A stretch of 33,539 nucleotides of DNA from positions 1-33,539 of the IMG/VR virus record IMGVR_UViG_3300008740_000029. One strand, given 5' to 3'. This stretch comes from a virus. A model generated the notes under the pieces. That model was not told where the DNA came from. It ran no database searches and saw only the letters and a program-made list of their open reading frames with translations. Within the stretch, counting starts at the first letter, position 1. Every line of letters starts with the position of its first letter. Shown one piece after another: positions 1 through 9,039 of the stretch. The position numbers and the translations under genes are program-made.

Positions 1-1462
1 CTTCTGCTTTCCTATCTTGTATATATTGTTTCTGTTGCTCAGGAGTAAGTTGCTCAAACTGTGCTTGGTCTATCTCTTGTTGGTCTTGAGGTGTATCTAA
101 TATCTCTTGCATTGTATCGTGTACAACCTTACCATCCTCTAAAGATTCATACTTACCTAAATCAGTTCCTTTATTCCAATCATCAAGTTGTTGAGTAACA
201 TCCTCATCAGGCCTACCAAACCTCTTATGCATTATCTCCCCATTAGGTCCTGTATATAATCTCTTTCGATTAAAACCTTTAGGTAACTCAAGATTACTTC
301 TTTGCATTTGTCCTGGAGTAAACTCAGGTACATCTGCTAGGTCCACATTAATAGGATTATTTTCTAAGTATTGTTCTTGTATACTTTTAATAGGCTTAGG
401 TTGAAACTTTCCATCTACATATTCATAATTATCTCCAAAGCTATGAGCTTGTCCGTCAACTGTATTAGTATTAAGTTGAGGGTCGAACTGAACTCCAAAT
501 GGATTATCCTTAGTTTTATTCTGATTGTTAATAATATTCTCATAACTAAAGTTAGGATTGTTAGATAAAGATATACCAGAACTATAATCATTACCACTTG
601 TTATATCATTAAATGTTTTAGCTTGGTCTAACCTCTCTTGAAATGTAAGATTAGGTTGGCCTGTCATAAAATTAAATCCTGGGTTATTTTCAGTAGGTAC
701 ATCCCCTCCACTACTTGTTGTAGTATCTATAGTGAATGGTTCTGATACACCTTCAACTGTTGCACTCTCACTTGTTATAGGTGGTGGTGGTTCTGTTGTA
801 GCTCCATATGTTTGACCATACTTTGCATTCTGCATAGCTACATAATTCTCATAGCCAGGCATTCCAGGTATGACAGAATAATGTTCTTCAGGAGGTTGGT
901 TATAATCAACACCATCTACACCAAACATATCCTCATCACTTACAGGATTACCAAAGTCATCTAATACAGTTCCATCTTCTGTACTTGAGAACCCTGAATC
1001 ATCAACACTTTCTCCATAAGAATTTCCAGGATTATTATTAATTAAATTAGATACAGGTTCTCCATTAACCACTTCTAAATTATTAACATCCTCAGCATTT
1101 AAAGGGTTACTATTATCGTGTACTATTTCTGCATCTGTAATAGGTGGTAACCCTTCTGTATTCCCATATGTAGGGTCCTCAGAGTATCCATCTGGAGATA
1201 TAACTTCAGGACTACCATCCCATAAAGTCTGTCCTTGTATATCATCAGGGAATGTAGATGTTCCACTACCACTTAATGCTTGTGCAGGGTTAAGTTCTAC
1301 ATTTTCTGGAATCTCTGTTAATGCTACATCTGTAGAATCAGCAGGTGCTCCTCCTTCACTAAAAGTAGATAGACTACTTATAGCATTTTGCAAATCTTCA
1401 TCCTTCTTTTTGTTCATCTGATTCAGATGCTCATAAGGATTGTTAGAAGGTTGGTATGTCAT
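1..1462 (-). CDS. Large structural / ejection-type protein, N-terminal 487 codons (runs off left edge)
   Basis: An uninterrupted minus-strand reading frame starts at the ATG at 1462 and has no stop before position 1, so only the N-terminal 487 codons are visible. The start is fixed by AAGGAG about 6-10 nt upstream. The visible part is strongly enriched in Asn, Asp, Pro, Ser, Thr, Gly and Gln with no membrane segment, and begins MTYQPSNNPYEHLNQMNKKK. It looks like an extended or disordered acidic region of a virion protein. It follows the ejection-like 318-aa gene, and large ejection or tail-lysozyme proteins often sit there in podovirus-like genomes. That role is inference; I recognise no domain. 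A copy of the 23-bp palindrome lies immediately upstream and overlaps its ribosome binding site. Confidence 0.8.
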   Translation of the reverse strand, partial: MTYQPSNNPYEHLNQMNKKKDEDLQNAISSLSTFSEGGAPADSTDVALTEIPENVELNPAQALSGSGTSTFPDDIQGQTLWDGSPEVISPDGYSEDPTYGNTEGLPPITDAEIVHDNSNPLNAEDVNNLEVVNGEPVSNLINNNPGNSYGESVDDSGFSSTEDGTVLDDFGNPVSDEDMFGVDGVDYNQPPEEHYSVIPGMPGYENYVAMQNAKYGQTYGATTEPPPPITSESATVEGVSEPFTIDTTTSSGGDVPTENNPGFNFMTGQPNLTFQERLDQAKTFNDITSGNDYSSGISLSNNPNFSYENIINNQNKTKDNPFGVQFDPQLNTNTVDGQAHSFGDNYEYVDGKFQPKPIKSIQEQYLENNPINVDLADVPEFTPGQMQRSNLELPKGFNRKRLYTGPNGEIMHKRFGRPDEDVTQQLDDWNKGTDLGKYESLEDGKVVHDTMQEILDTPQDQQEIDQAQFEQLTPEQQKQYIQDRKAE

Positions 1463-1471
1463 TGTTAGCTC

Positions 1472-1494
1472 CTTTGTTTAAATTATGAACATAG
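1472..1494 (-). promoter_or_regulatory. 23-bp palindromic motif, copy 1
   Basis: Read on the minus strand: CTATGTTCA, then TAATT, then TAAACAAAG. One mismatch (A for G) in the 3' arm distinguishes it from the other copies. It fills the gap between the stop of the 318-aa gene (1498) and the start of the left-edge gene (1462). Its terminal AAAG joins the next bases GAG to make the Shine-Dalgarno AAAGGAG. Confidence 0.7.
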
Positions 1495-1497
1495 TTC

Positions 1498-2454
1498 TTA
1501 TCCGAATAATCCAAGTAGACCTCCAATCCCTGCACCTATAGGACCACCCATAGCAAACCCTGAAGCTGCTCCTGACAAAGCACCAGCTATAGGATTTTTA
1601 GAAGGTTCATTAGGTACATACTGTCCACCACTCATAGCTGCTAAACCAGTCGCTGTTTTCTGTAATACATCAAGTTCCCAATTAGCGTCCTTGATATTCA
1701 AATCAGTCGAAGCTGCTTCATAATCTGTGAGTGCAGTTATTCTAGTTTTCTTAATTTCAGATGCAGTTGTTATTACAGTCGCTCCTAACTGTAGTTGCAT
1801 TTGAAGTACTGTCATCATCATCTGAGATGCAGTGGCTATGAAGTTTAACCTACCCTCATAGTACTTGGTTTTCATTTGTTTCTTAAAATTACTTATATCT
1901 TTTAATCTTGTTATTTCTAGATTAGCCATACCTTGTACAAATGCAGATGAGTACACTGCATTAATATCAGACATACCTGCTGAGAATGCTACGATACCAG
2001 TTGCATATTGGTCTTCTGTTTTATCCTCATACACATCTACCTCATCATCAATATAAGATGCACTATGAATAGTACCATCAAATGTCTGTGCAGCTTGTGT
2101 TGTAAAGTTAGCCCAATCAGTAACTGGATTAACATTTTGCCAAGCTGTTGTTAGTAAACCAGATAATGTATCCATACCTTGTAAATCTGTATTAGGATTA
2201 TATGCTATCGCTGTAGTATAAGGATTAGCATTAAGTGAAGCAGGGTATATATTTTTATAATCATAAGGTGATGTAGGGTCACTACCTAATAAACCTTCGT
2301 GCCAGTCCTCTTGATATTGAGGGTATTTAACTTCACCACTACTTCCTCCACCTCCTCCTTTACATTCTGATATAGGTCCACTATATTCATATGAATCTTC
2401 TGATATAATATTACCAGTATTCATATCTATAGTAACCTCATTATATATCTTCAT
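1498..2454 (-). CDS. Putative DNA-ejection / internal virion protein
   Basis: 318 aa. The N-terminus contains a 'GPISECKGGGGGSSG' segment near residues 26-40; similar 'GPV-x-x-CKGGG' openings are known to me in podovirus-like virion proteins. The middle (residues about 175-260) is helical, Gln/Met-rich and amphipathic. The C-terminus is a Gly/Ala-rich hydrophobic tail with repeated small-residue spacing, ending GGPIGAGIGGLLGLFG, which could insert into membranes. That architecture fits an ejected virion protein that helps DNA cross the envelope, but the role is inferred. AGGAG precedes the ATG. The start overlaps the 3' end of the upstream gene by 14 nt, so translation is probably coupled. 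Confidence 0.65.
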   Translation of the reverse strand: MKIYNEVTIDMNTGNIISEDSYEYSGPISECKGGGGGSSGEVKYPQYQEDWHEGLLGSDPTSPYDYKNIYPASLNANPYTTAIAYNPNTDLQGMDTLSGLLTTAWQNVNPVTDWANFTTQAAQTFDGTIHSASYIDDEVDVYEDKTEDQYATGIVAFSAGMSDINAVYSSAFVQGMANLEITRLKDISNFKKQMKTKYYEGRLNFIATASQMMMTVLQMQLQLGATVITTASEIKKTRITALTDYEAASTDLNIKDANWELDVLQKTATGLAAMSGGQYVPNEPSKNPIAGALSGAASGFAMGGPIGAGIGGLLGLFG

Positions 2455-3028
2455 TTTTATATTCTCCTTCTTTAATTAGAGTTTCTTTAAATCTATCTTC
2501 GTTGTACTCAGTCTTACCTTTATTTAAATTATTATCTATACCTGATATAATATTCCTTAAGTCATTAGGTTTAATAGATGTATGAACATCCCACTCTATA
2601 AACTTATAATTAGAATGTCCATTAGGTAATTGTTCTACAATATCTATTATCTTAGGTACATCAGTATAAGCAGTTACCCTTGCACAATTATTACCCTTAG
2701 CATACTTTGATAATGTAAAGAATAATGATAAGTACATTTTACCTGTTAATAATTTCTTAGACCATAATGCATATATCATTAGATTTTTAACATCAGCTAC
2801 GTGGTCGTGTACAATAGTTGTTACACATACTCCGTGTATCTTAGGGTCCTCAGGATTATAGTCCTCACATAGCACCCAACATTGAGACTCTTCCATTAAC
2901 AAACTTGTAAGTACATTATTCATTCTTTCAGGAGTCATATAAGTTGTAGCAGGATTTGCTAATTGTATAGCATCTCTTATCTCCTCCCAATAATCACTTA
3001 CTTGTTGTGGTAATAGTTTTAACATCAT
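2441..3028 (-). CDS. Virion-associated protein of unknown function (GNAT-like fold possible)
   Basis: 195 aa, soluble, no membrane segment. It opens MMLKLLPQQVSDYWEEIRDA. A pattern of a helical N-terminus followed by alternating strands ('CWVLCEDY', 'HGVCVTTIVHD', 'VKNLMIYALW') and a helix ending in 'ARVTAYTDVPKIIDIV' resembles small GNAT-like proteins found in tail regions of other phages. I see no clear acetyl-CoA P-loop, so I do not call an enzyme. GAGGGG precedes the start; two adjacent ATGs (3028 and 3025) are equally possible. It sits between the beta-rich tail protein and the ejection-like gene, which implies a role in the tail or in DNA delivery. Confidence 0.6.
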   Translation of the reverse strand: MMLKLLPQQVSDYWEEIRDAIQLANPATTYMTPERMNNVLTSLLMEESQCWVLCEDYNPEDPKIHGVCVTTIVHDHVADVKNLMIYALWSKKLLTGKMYLSLFFTLSKYAKGNNCARVTAYTDVPKIIDIVEQLPNGHSNYKFIEWDVHTSIKPNDLRNIISGIDNNLNKGKTEYNEDRFKETLIKEGEYKNEDI

Positions 3029-3030
3029 AA

Positions 3031-4872
3031 TTAATAAGCCCCTCTTGTAAATCTTTTATCAGATAACTGCCACCTTAAATTTACAGAATCTGGTAGAACT
3101 GTATTAGCAATCTCTTTACTTAATGTATGTATTCTTATTTTAAAATAATAACCTTCAACACCAAAGTAATAAGAGTCTACTTGGTCGCTAAGTACTCTAA
3201 CTGTTTTCTTTCTCCAATGTGTACTAGCACTATAATTTACTGTAGCTGCATCAGTATCACCTGCATATATAACTGCACTAGATTTATAAAATACAGTTAT
3301 AAATATTTGAGACCTACCTATAACAGGAGTAATATTGGAAGGGTCTAAATCTACATTACCTACAGAACCAAAGTTTATCTGTACCCAATTTAATCTACAT
3401 AATCCTTTAGGAGCAAATGAAAATGCATCTGTTTGCAAATCAATACCTGTACGAGGACTAGGATAAGTATCTCCAGTTATCCAACAATTATCTACTATAT
3501 CATTATCTACGGCAGCTGGGAATGATACACTATTTAAAGGATGTAAACTTGCTCTACCTGTAAATCTAAAAGAAGTTTCTGACATCCCTGTCTCAGTTAG
3601 TATCAATGATTTATTAGGCATACTTATTACATACCTATTAGTAGATGTATCCCAAAAGCAATGTAAGTGTTCTGGCTCTATCTCTCCATTTAATACTATA
3701 TTAGTAATCTCAGGTTTAATATGGTCTCTATAATTTTTATGTTCTAATTTACCTTTTTGATTTACACAACATACATTTCCTGTACTTGATACGAAGAAAA
3801 CTTCTGTTCCATTTTTACCTAAACATACTGAGGTAGGAGATTGTAATCCTATATCAGCTATATGTTCAAATCCATATGTAGCTATTGGTTTACTTTGTAA
3901 TGTAAGCATACCTGTATGTTTTCTAGTCTGCACAATAACATTCTTACCAATAGGAGTTAAAGCAACAATAGGCTCGTGATAAGGTAACACCATCCACCCT
4001 GATTGATTCTGTTTAGTTCTTCTAAATTTATATGCATCTGTTTCAGAGCCATAGTCATCAAAATGTATTGTATCAGAACTGCCTGACTTTACTATATCAG
4101 GATAAAATAATTCAAGTGCATCTCCTCCACCTATACTAGACCACCAAACTGTCTGAGTTTGCCAGTCGTCATAAGAGATACTCATATCAAATGGAGACTG
4201 TTGTCCACTATCTACATTCCATCTATCGTAAATAGTTTTCATCTCAGTACTCATACCTTTTGCAAAATTAGCTAGTAATAATCTACCTCTATGTTCTGTA
4301 CCACATTTAATAATAGCTACATCATTCTGAGCTGTACCATTGTATATTATAATCTTATCTAAAGTATCAGCATATTTAGGATTAATCACACCTAATTGAT
4401 GTTTCATTATAACATCTGTACCATTAAATGCTAACCAAAAATTTTGATTAAAGTATGCAAACTTCCAAGGACCTGCTCCAGATATAGTATCAGTAGCACC
4501 TCCATCAGGTGTATATAAAGTTATACTAGCAGATGAGAATGTAGTGTCAGATAGAACAGTTACTAACTCCATATCATTCTTACCAAACCAATAAAGTGTA
4601 TGGTCTGTAGGATGAGATACACCACTATCCATAGCTTGACCATAAGGCCAAGTATAGTATAATCCAGCACCTGTCATTGCAGCTGTAGTAAATGGATATA
4701 TAAAATGTTGTAAGACAGATAAATGTTCTTTCTCAACAATACATTCCATAGCTGTCTCTAAATACTTTATTTTATCTTTAGCATCTTTTACATTCCAACC
4801 TCTAGGATGTCCTTCAGGTCTAAGCCCTTTCAGAAACATATCACTAATATCTAATTGAAATTCTTTAGCCAT
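3031..4872 (-). CDS. Putative tail hub / nozzle protein, beta-propeller-like
   Basis: 613 aa, beta-rich, with no signal peptide or membrane segment. Blocks such as 'FNGTDVIMKH', 'GRLLLANFAKG', 'GKNVIVQTRKHTGMLTL', 'CLGKNGTEVFFVSSTGNV' and 'TNRYVISMP' recur at blade-like spacing of roughly 50-70 residues. This is the pattern expected of a propeller such as the P22 gp10-type tail hub. The family call rests on pattern and position (after the connector, before ejection genes), not on a diagnostic motif. The start ATG at 4872 has AGAGGT upstream and overlaps the previous gene by 8 nt. Alternative: another tail tube or fibre-anchor component. Confidence 0.6.
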   Translation of the reverse strand: MAKEFQLDISDMFLKGLRPEGHPRGWNVKDAKDKIKYLETAMECIVEKEHLSVLQHFIYPFTTAAMTGAGLYYTWPYGQAMDSGVSHPTDHTLYWFGKNDMELVTVLSDTTFSSASITLYTPDGGATDTISGAGPWKFAYFNQNFWLAFNGTDVIMKHQLGVINPKYADTLDKIIIYNGTAQNDVAIIKCGTEHRGRLLLANFAKGMSTEMKTIYDRWNVDSGQQSPFDMSISYDDWQTQTVWWSSIGGGDALELFYPDIVKSGSSDTIHFDDYGSETDAYKFRRTKQNQSGWMVLPYHEPIVALTPIGKNVIVQTRKHTGMLTLQSKPIATYGFEHIADIGLQSPTSVCLGKNGTEVFFVSSTGNVCCVNQKGKLEHKNYRDHIKPEITNIVLNGEIEPEHLHCFWDTSTNRYVISMPNKSLILTETGMSETSFRFTGRASLHPLNSVSFPAAVDNDIVDNCWITGDTYPSPRTGIDLQTDAFSFAPKGLCRLNWVQINFGSVGNVDLDPSNITPVIGRSQIFITVFYKSSAVIYAGDTDAATVNYSASTHWRKKTVRVLSDQVDSYYFGVEGYYFKIRIHTLSKEIANTVLPDSVNLRWQLSDKRFTRGAY

Positions 4873-5341
4873 CTTTAACTACCTCTTTTATAGCAACTTC
4901 ACTTCTATCAGGATATAATTTAAATGCTCCCCATAATCCACCTGCCCTAGCATCTATATTCTTTAAGTCGTTTTCGTCTGTATGTACAAGACTTACAGAT
5001 AATCTATCTCCTGGTAATACTTCTAATATAAGGTCAGGGTATTCATTATCACCTTGCTTCATTGGTAAGTCTGTAAATGTTGATACTCCAGACCTAACAA
5101 GTGTAGCCCTTACAGTTATTGTTTTTAAATTACCTGTTAGACTTTCAAGATGTATCTTTAATCCTTTAAGTATACCTCGAATAGCTATCATCCTTTTATA
5201 TATAACAGGATTTTCAAAAGTCTCACAAGAGAAAGAAACTGAAGAAGGAGGTATTGTTACATATGTTCTCTTTGCTTCAGACTCTCGCCACTTGATATAC
5301 TCAGGTCGCTTTCTAAAATTATGTCTATCTTCTCTAGGCAT
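4865..5341 (-). CDS. Virion structural protein, unknown function
   Basis: 158 aa. A basic N-terminus ('PREDRHNFRKRPEYIKWRESEAKR') is followed by alternating beta-strand segments ('YVTIPPSSVSFSCETF', 'LKTITVRATLV', 'LEVLPGDRLSVSLVH'), suggesting a small beta-sandwich with a charged arm. I do not recognise the family. The start codon shares its A with the TAA stop of the connector gene, with AGGAGG upstream, so it is co-translated with it. Position between the connector and the propeller-like protein suggests a head-tail joining or tail component. Confidence 0.6.
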   Translation of the reverse strand: MPREDRHNFRKRPEYIKWRESEAKRTYVTIPPSSVSFSCETFENPVIYKRMIAIRGILKGLKIHLESLTGNLKTITVRATLVRSGVSTFTDLPMKQGDNEYPDLILEVLPGDRLSVSLVHTDENDLKNIDARAGGLWGAFKLYPDRSEVAIKEVVKDG

Positions 5342-6012
5342 TATAACCTCCTATCTAATTTATATTGTTCTGTCATTGTATTTACTTCAGCAAGTTCTTG
5401 GTCTACTATATCGAAATCAATATGCTTAACTGCCTCTTTAATTCCCTCATTCCAACCTTTAGCACCTTCCATATTTCTATAGAATACTTCTAATTTATAT
5501 AAAGCTGATTGTATAATTAAGTCAGGATAATTAATAGACAACCAAGTCTCTCCACTCTCAGCCCAATCAGTGCCTGTATTAAATCTATCATAGGATAATA
5601 TAGTTAATCGAAAAGGTTGTGCTCCAATCGGTTTAGCTCCAATTTGTACAACTGCTCCACCATTAGGACTATTAGTAAAAGAAGGTACCCAATGTGCTGG
5701 AGTACTCTCTTCTTGATTAGCTTGATATAATGCTACAAACTCATCACTTGTTAGTTTAGTTAATTTAATGTAACTAGTACCATCAAACCAATACACTGAT
5801 TTAACTGCTCTAGCCATTGGAGCAGATAGTGCATCTTTACCTGCTTGGTTTGAAATAGTTTCGTATCTATACATATTAGATACAGGAACAAGAGATGATA
5901 GATAATCATATCCTGCTTTAATAAAGAATTCACTTCGGTCACCTGAGGTATCCTCAAAATCTCCTCGACCGCTGATTTCTATAAATTTAGTTCTTAGGTC
6001 TGCAAATGTCAT
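5341..6012 (-). CDS. Putative head-tail adaptor / connector protein
   Basis: 223 aa. The N-terminus is helical ('MTFADLRTKFIEISGRGDF ... FFIKAGYDYLSSLVPV'), a strand-rich insertion follows, and the C-terminus is helical ('NYPDLIIQSALYKLEVFYRNMEGAKGWNEGI'). A helical core that starts with a short N-terminal segment and ends with a long helix containing Tyr/Asn is common among phage adaptor proteins that dock under the portal. The assignment is by fold pattern and gene order, after the capsid gene and before the tail genes. AAAGGAG lies upstream of the ATG at 6012. Confidence 0.6.
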   Translation of the reverse strand: MTFADLRTKFIEISGRGDFEDTSGDRSEFFIKAGYDYLSSLVPVSNMYRYETISNQAGKDALSAPMARAVKSVYWFDGTSYIKLTKLTSDEFVALYQANQEESTPAHWVPSFTNSPNGGAVVQIGAKPIGAQPFRLTILSYDRFNTGTDWAESGETWLSINYPDLIIQSALYKLEVFYRNMEGAKGWNEGIKEAVKHIDFDIVDQELAEVNTMTEQYKLDRRL

Positions 6013-6031
6013 CTATCATCTCCTTTTCTCA

Positions 6032-6307
6032 TTAGTATTTCTTACCTTTTGCTGGTTGTTCTTTCTTACCACTCTCTTCTTTTTTCTTCTCAGGTGGTTT
6101 TGCTTCGTCTTTCTTTTTCTCTACAGGTTCTTTCTTTTTCCTATTGTCAACTCCGTGACCTTTACTTTTATTAGTGTCTTTTTTAGAGCCACCTCCACCA
6201 CCACGATTACCTGAGCCACTACCACTACTACCTGTACCACCAGTGGCTTGTCCTGATTTATTTTGTTTACCGAGTTCTTTTAAAAACTCATCTACTGGTC
6301 CTGCCAT
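6032..6307 (-). CDS. Low-complexity Gly/Lys/Glu-rich small protein
   Basis: 91 aa, almost entirely low complexity. A short N-terminal segment (residues 1-15, 'MAGPVDEFLKELGKQ') may be helical. Residues 16-45 are Gly/Ser-rich, and residues 46-91 are a run of Lys, Glu and Pro with very few hydrophobic residues, ending KGKKY. It is expected to be disordered and basic. CGGAGG precedes the ATG, and the gene lies directly after the terminator that follows the capsid gene. It may bind DNA or the capsid interior, but nothing in the sequence proves this. Confidence 0.65.
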   Translation of the reverse strand: MAGPVDEFLKELGKQNKSGQATGGTGSSGSGSGNRGGGGGSKKDTNKSKGHGVDNRKKKEPVEKKKDEAKPPEKKKEESGKKEQPAKGKKY

Positions 6308-6324
6308 ATTAACCTCCGTTAATT

Positions 6325-6352
6325 AAGGGAGAGGCTCCGAACACTCTCCCTT
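6325..6352 (-). terminator. Hairpin after the major capsid gene (partial terminator)
   Basis: A perfect 9-bp inverted repeat (AAGGGAGAG at 6325-6333 and CTCTCCCTT at 6344-6352) with a 10-nt loop lies 22 nt beyond the capsid stop on the minus strand, followed by TTAATTAA rather than a pure T run. The weak T tract suggests partial termination or mRNA stabilisation that raises capsid expression above downstream genes. Confidence 0.7.
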
Positions 6353-6373
6353 TAGATTAAAGAATACTAAAGA

Positions 6374-7651
6374 TTAGGATGGGTTATCCAATCCAATACC
6401 TTTTAATATTCCGAAACATTCTGGATGATGAACTTCAAGTCCACATTCAGTTAGATACTCTTCTTTCAAACCATCAATACCAGCTTGTGTTACATCACTA
6501 AATTTAGTGTCTGTAATGTATCTGTATTTAAGTTTATCAGGTTCTAATACAATCATTTGATTTCTAGTACCTGACTCATAACTTAATAATGGATGAGTCT
6601 TAAGAGTAACTGTTCCAAATGGTGTTATCCATTCAACAACTTTAATACCATAAGCTTCGCTTGTAGGTTTAAGTTGGATATTACCAGTTGCTTTAGCTAT
6701 CTTTTGAATACCTAATAAAGCACCACTTCCACACAAGGCTAACTTTTCAGATGAGCCGTGTCTGAAGATTTGCTCAAGAGTTGAATCTAAGAAAGCCTCA
6801 CCACTAGCAGTCCAATCATCTCCTGAAGCACCACCGTGAGCAACTATATCAGTATCATTAACAAAGTCTAATACATTACCACTCGCATTAGCATTAATGA
6901 AATTGATTAAGCCATCTGTAGTTCTTTCAGGTAGACCATTAGAACCTGTGTTCTCTGATTTAACTCCCCAAAGAAATGCTTTTTCCATTTCGATAGAGTG
7001 TAATTCAAGAGCCTCTCTTTTTAACTCTTTATAAGCATCACCAGTTCTTAACCTAGTTGCTTTCGCAGTACGAGATATTTCCAATGGAGTTCTAAAAATT
7101 TGTGTAAAATTTGTGAACTTAGTTGGGTCGTATGTGATAGCTTCAGGTGAACCAGCACCCTCAGAATTAACTGTACCAATCACTTGACAATAATTAGCAG
7201 TTTGCACTAAACCATTATTCGCTTCAAGCAATTTGATAGCTGCATAAGATGAAGCACCAGCTACTGATATACCAGTTACTTTACCTACTGTATCTTGTGC
7301 TTGGTTAGTAGTTAATCTTAATAGTACAGTTTGACCTGCTCTAAAATTAGCTACCTCAGTTGCTGTCATCTTTTTATACAGAGTTGTACCTGCAATATCA
7401 GAACCTGTAGGGTTACCACTTAATCCTGAAGATGTGTACAAACCTGCTGTAGTTGCAGTCTGTGTTGGAAGTGTTTTTGTCCACCAATTATACTCTGGGT
7501 CATCAGTAGACTCTTCACTTATTTTACTTAATACCGCTGTTAATGGAGCAGAACCATTAGGATATAAATATAAAATCATCTCCCTCCAATTCTTAGGTCG
7601 CTGGTCGGTAACCCAACTTCCTGTTCCCCTCATTCCAAGAAATCCAGCCAT
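6374..7651 (-). CDS. Major capsid protein (HK97 fold, SU10/DUF5309-like)
   Basis: 425 aa, the usual length for an HK97-fold capsid protein. The N-terminal part ('NGSAPLTAVLSKISEESTDDPEYNWWTKTLPTQ', near residues 32-64) matches the conserved 'P-L-T-x-L-L ... D-P-x-x-x-W-W' pattern I know from the SU10/DUF5309 capsid group. The middle contains the long helix 'YKELKREALELHSIEMEKAFLWG', a typical spine helix with the following loop. Gene order (portal, scaffold, decoration, capsid) supports the call independently. GGAGG lies upstream of the ATG. No protease gene is nearby and the N-terminus shows no delta domain, so assembly probably uses the separate scaffold. Confidence 0.88.
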   Translation of the reverse strand: MAGFLGMRGTGSWVTDQRPKNWREMILYLYPNGSAPLTAVLSKISEESTDDPEYNWWTKTLPTQTATTAGLYTSSGLSGNPTGSDIAGTTLYKKMTATEVANFRAGQTVLLRLTTNQAQDTVGKVTGISVAGASSYAAIKLLEANNGLVQTANYCQVIGTVNSEGAGSPEAITYDPTKFTNFTQIFRTPLEISRTAKATRLRTGDAYKELKREALELHSIEMEKAFLWGVKSENTGSNGLPERTTDGLINFINANASGNVLDFVNDTDIVAHGGASGDDWTASGEAFLDSTLEQIFRHGSSEKLALCGSGALLGIQKIAKATGNIQLKPTSEAYGIKVVEWITPFGTVTLKTHPLLSYESGTRNQMIVLEPDKLKYRYITDTKFSDVTQAGIDGLKEEYLTECGLEVHHPECFGILKGIGLDNPS

Positions 7652-7683
7652 AGCTACATTCCTCCTTCTTTTTTAGTTATTGT

Positions 7684-8076
7684 TTACGATTGGACAATAG
7701 CCCAGCTATCTCCATCACTTGTGCAAGTGCAAAGTTTACTTGTCGATACTACAGTATCACCTGCTCCACCACCATTATCTACTATTGTTAAATTAGTAGT
7801 AGCTTTAGTGAAGTTAATTACTACCTTTGCATTTGCTCCCATCTCATTAGCATTTGGAAGCTGTAAACTTATAGCTCCTGATGCTGACGAGGTGGCATTT
7901 ACATAACCTTGATAATGTTCCAACACTTTAGTTATTGGAGCACCATCTGAGGTGTATGTACTTATTTCGTACTTGTGACATTTGGTTCTATTTAGATGCC
8001 TAGTCCAAGTTGCTGATGTACTACCAGCTCCTGGAATAGGGTCTACATATTTACCAACTACTATTACTTCTGCCAT
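7684..8076 (-). CDS. Putative capsid decoration / head-fibre protein
   Basis: 130 aa, rich in Gly, Ala, Ser and Thr, with predicted beta strands throughout ('VIVVGKYVD', 'HKYEISTYTSDG', 'AISLQLPN', 'AKVVINFTKATTNLTIVDN'). It has no membrane segment and no enzymatic motif. It lies between scaffold and major capsid genes, where decoration or head-fibre proteins are often encoded. AGGAGG precedes the ATG at 8076. The role is inferred from position and composition; a small tail component is possible. Confidence 0.6.
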   Translation of the reverse strand: MAEVIVVGKYVDPIPGAGSTSATWTRHLNRTKCHKYEISTYTSDGAPITKVLEHYQGYVNATSSASGAISLQLPNANEMGANAKVVINFTKATTNLTIVDNGGGAGDTVVSTSKLCTCTSDGDSWAIVQS

Positions 8077-8100
8077 CTATGTACCTCCTGTTAGGTTGAT

Positions 8101-9039
8101 TTACATTAAGTCCTTCAACTCTTTCTCAAGGTCTGTGATAGGTTTCTGAGTGTTGTCTCGTGTAGCGCTTTTCTTAGTCTTAGCAAAAGCTGGCTTTGTT
8201 TTAGCCGTGCCTTTACCTGAAGGGTTTGTAGCCTTATTAAGACTTAATCGCTTACGAGTTTCTTTTTCAACATTATCAAATAACTCATCAAGTCCCCAAG
8301 TAGGGTTTTTGGATGACAACTCATTCGCAACGAAACCAATAAACTTCCTATAAGGTACTAAGTCATTATGCTTCTTATAGAAGTCATCAACCTTAGCATT
8401 CAAAGTTGTTTGTTGGTTTATTAACTTTTGAACCATCCTAGGTACATTAACGATTGTATTCTCAACTGCAGTATTATACACTTGACTTAACACACCATTA
8501 AACTTTGCAGGGTCTTTCATAACTTCAGCATAATTCTCTTTAGTTATAAATTTCCTTACACCACTAGGATTCTGTGGAACTTCTGGTGGTGGTTTAACAT
8601 TACCTTTAGGCTCTTGTTCTTTAGGAGTCTGTGAAAATGTTTTAGGTTTAGGAGTACTAGTTGCTTGATGAGACATACTTTCAATAGTTTTATCTCTAGC
8701 AGCTAATTGTGCTCTTAAATTTTCCAACTCACCTTGAGGTTCTTCATCTTTTTCAACCTGTTCTTTAGTCTCTTTTTGTTCCTGAACTTTGTTGTCCTTA
8801 TCCTCTTTTGAAGATGATTCTCGTACTGGCTCTTCATCCTCTTGGGCAGGTTCTTCAACAGGTTCTGGTTTTTCTTTTACTTCTTCTTTAACATCCTCTT
8901 CCTTAGGACTTTCATCCTCTTTCTTTTCTGAAGTTTCTTCTTTAGGTTCTTCAGGCTCAGGAGTTTTCCCTTGCATATCATCAAACATTTCATCAAGCCC
9001 CTCCTGATTGTGTTCTTCATTTGTTTTTTCATCTATCAT
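8101..9039 (-). CDS. Capsid scaffolding protein
   Basis: 312 aa. Residues 1-125 are extremely acidic and coiled-coil-like, made largely of Glu, Lys, Asp and Pro. A Pro-rich linker follows, then a helical C-terminal half ('FITKENYAEVMKDPAKFNGVLSQVYN', 'LINQQTTLNAKVDDFYKKHNDLVPYR') ending in a basic segment and 'LEKELKDLM'. An acidic, elongated protein with a basic C-terminus between portal and capsid genes is the classic scaffold layout. Its ATG overlaps the TGA of the preceding gene (ATGA), and AAAGGAG lies inside that gene. Confidence 0.8.
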   Translation of the reverse strand: MIDEKTNEEHNQEGLDEMFDDMQGKTPEPEEPKEETSEKKEDESPKEEDVKEEVKEKPEPVEEPAQEDEEPVRESSSKEDKDNKVQEQKETKEQVEKDEEPQGELENLRAQLAARDKTIESMSHQATSTPKPKTFSQTPKEQEPKGNVKPPPEVPQNPSGVRKFITKENYAEVMKDPAKFNGVLSQVYNTAVENTIVNVPRMVQKLINQQTTLNAKVDDFYKKHNDLVPYRKFIGFVANELSSKNPTWGLDELFDNVEKETRKRLSLNKATNPSGKGTAKTKPAFAKTKKSATRDNTQKPITDLEKELKDLM

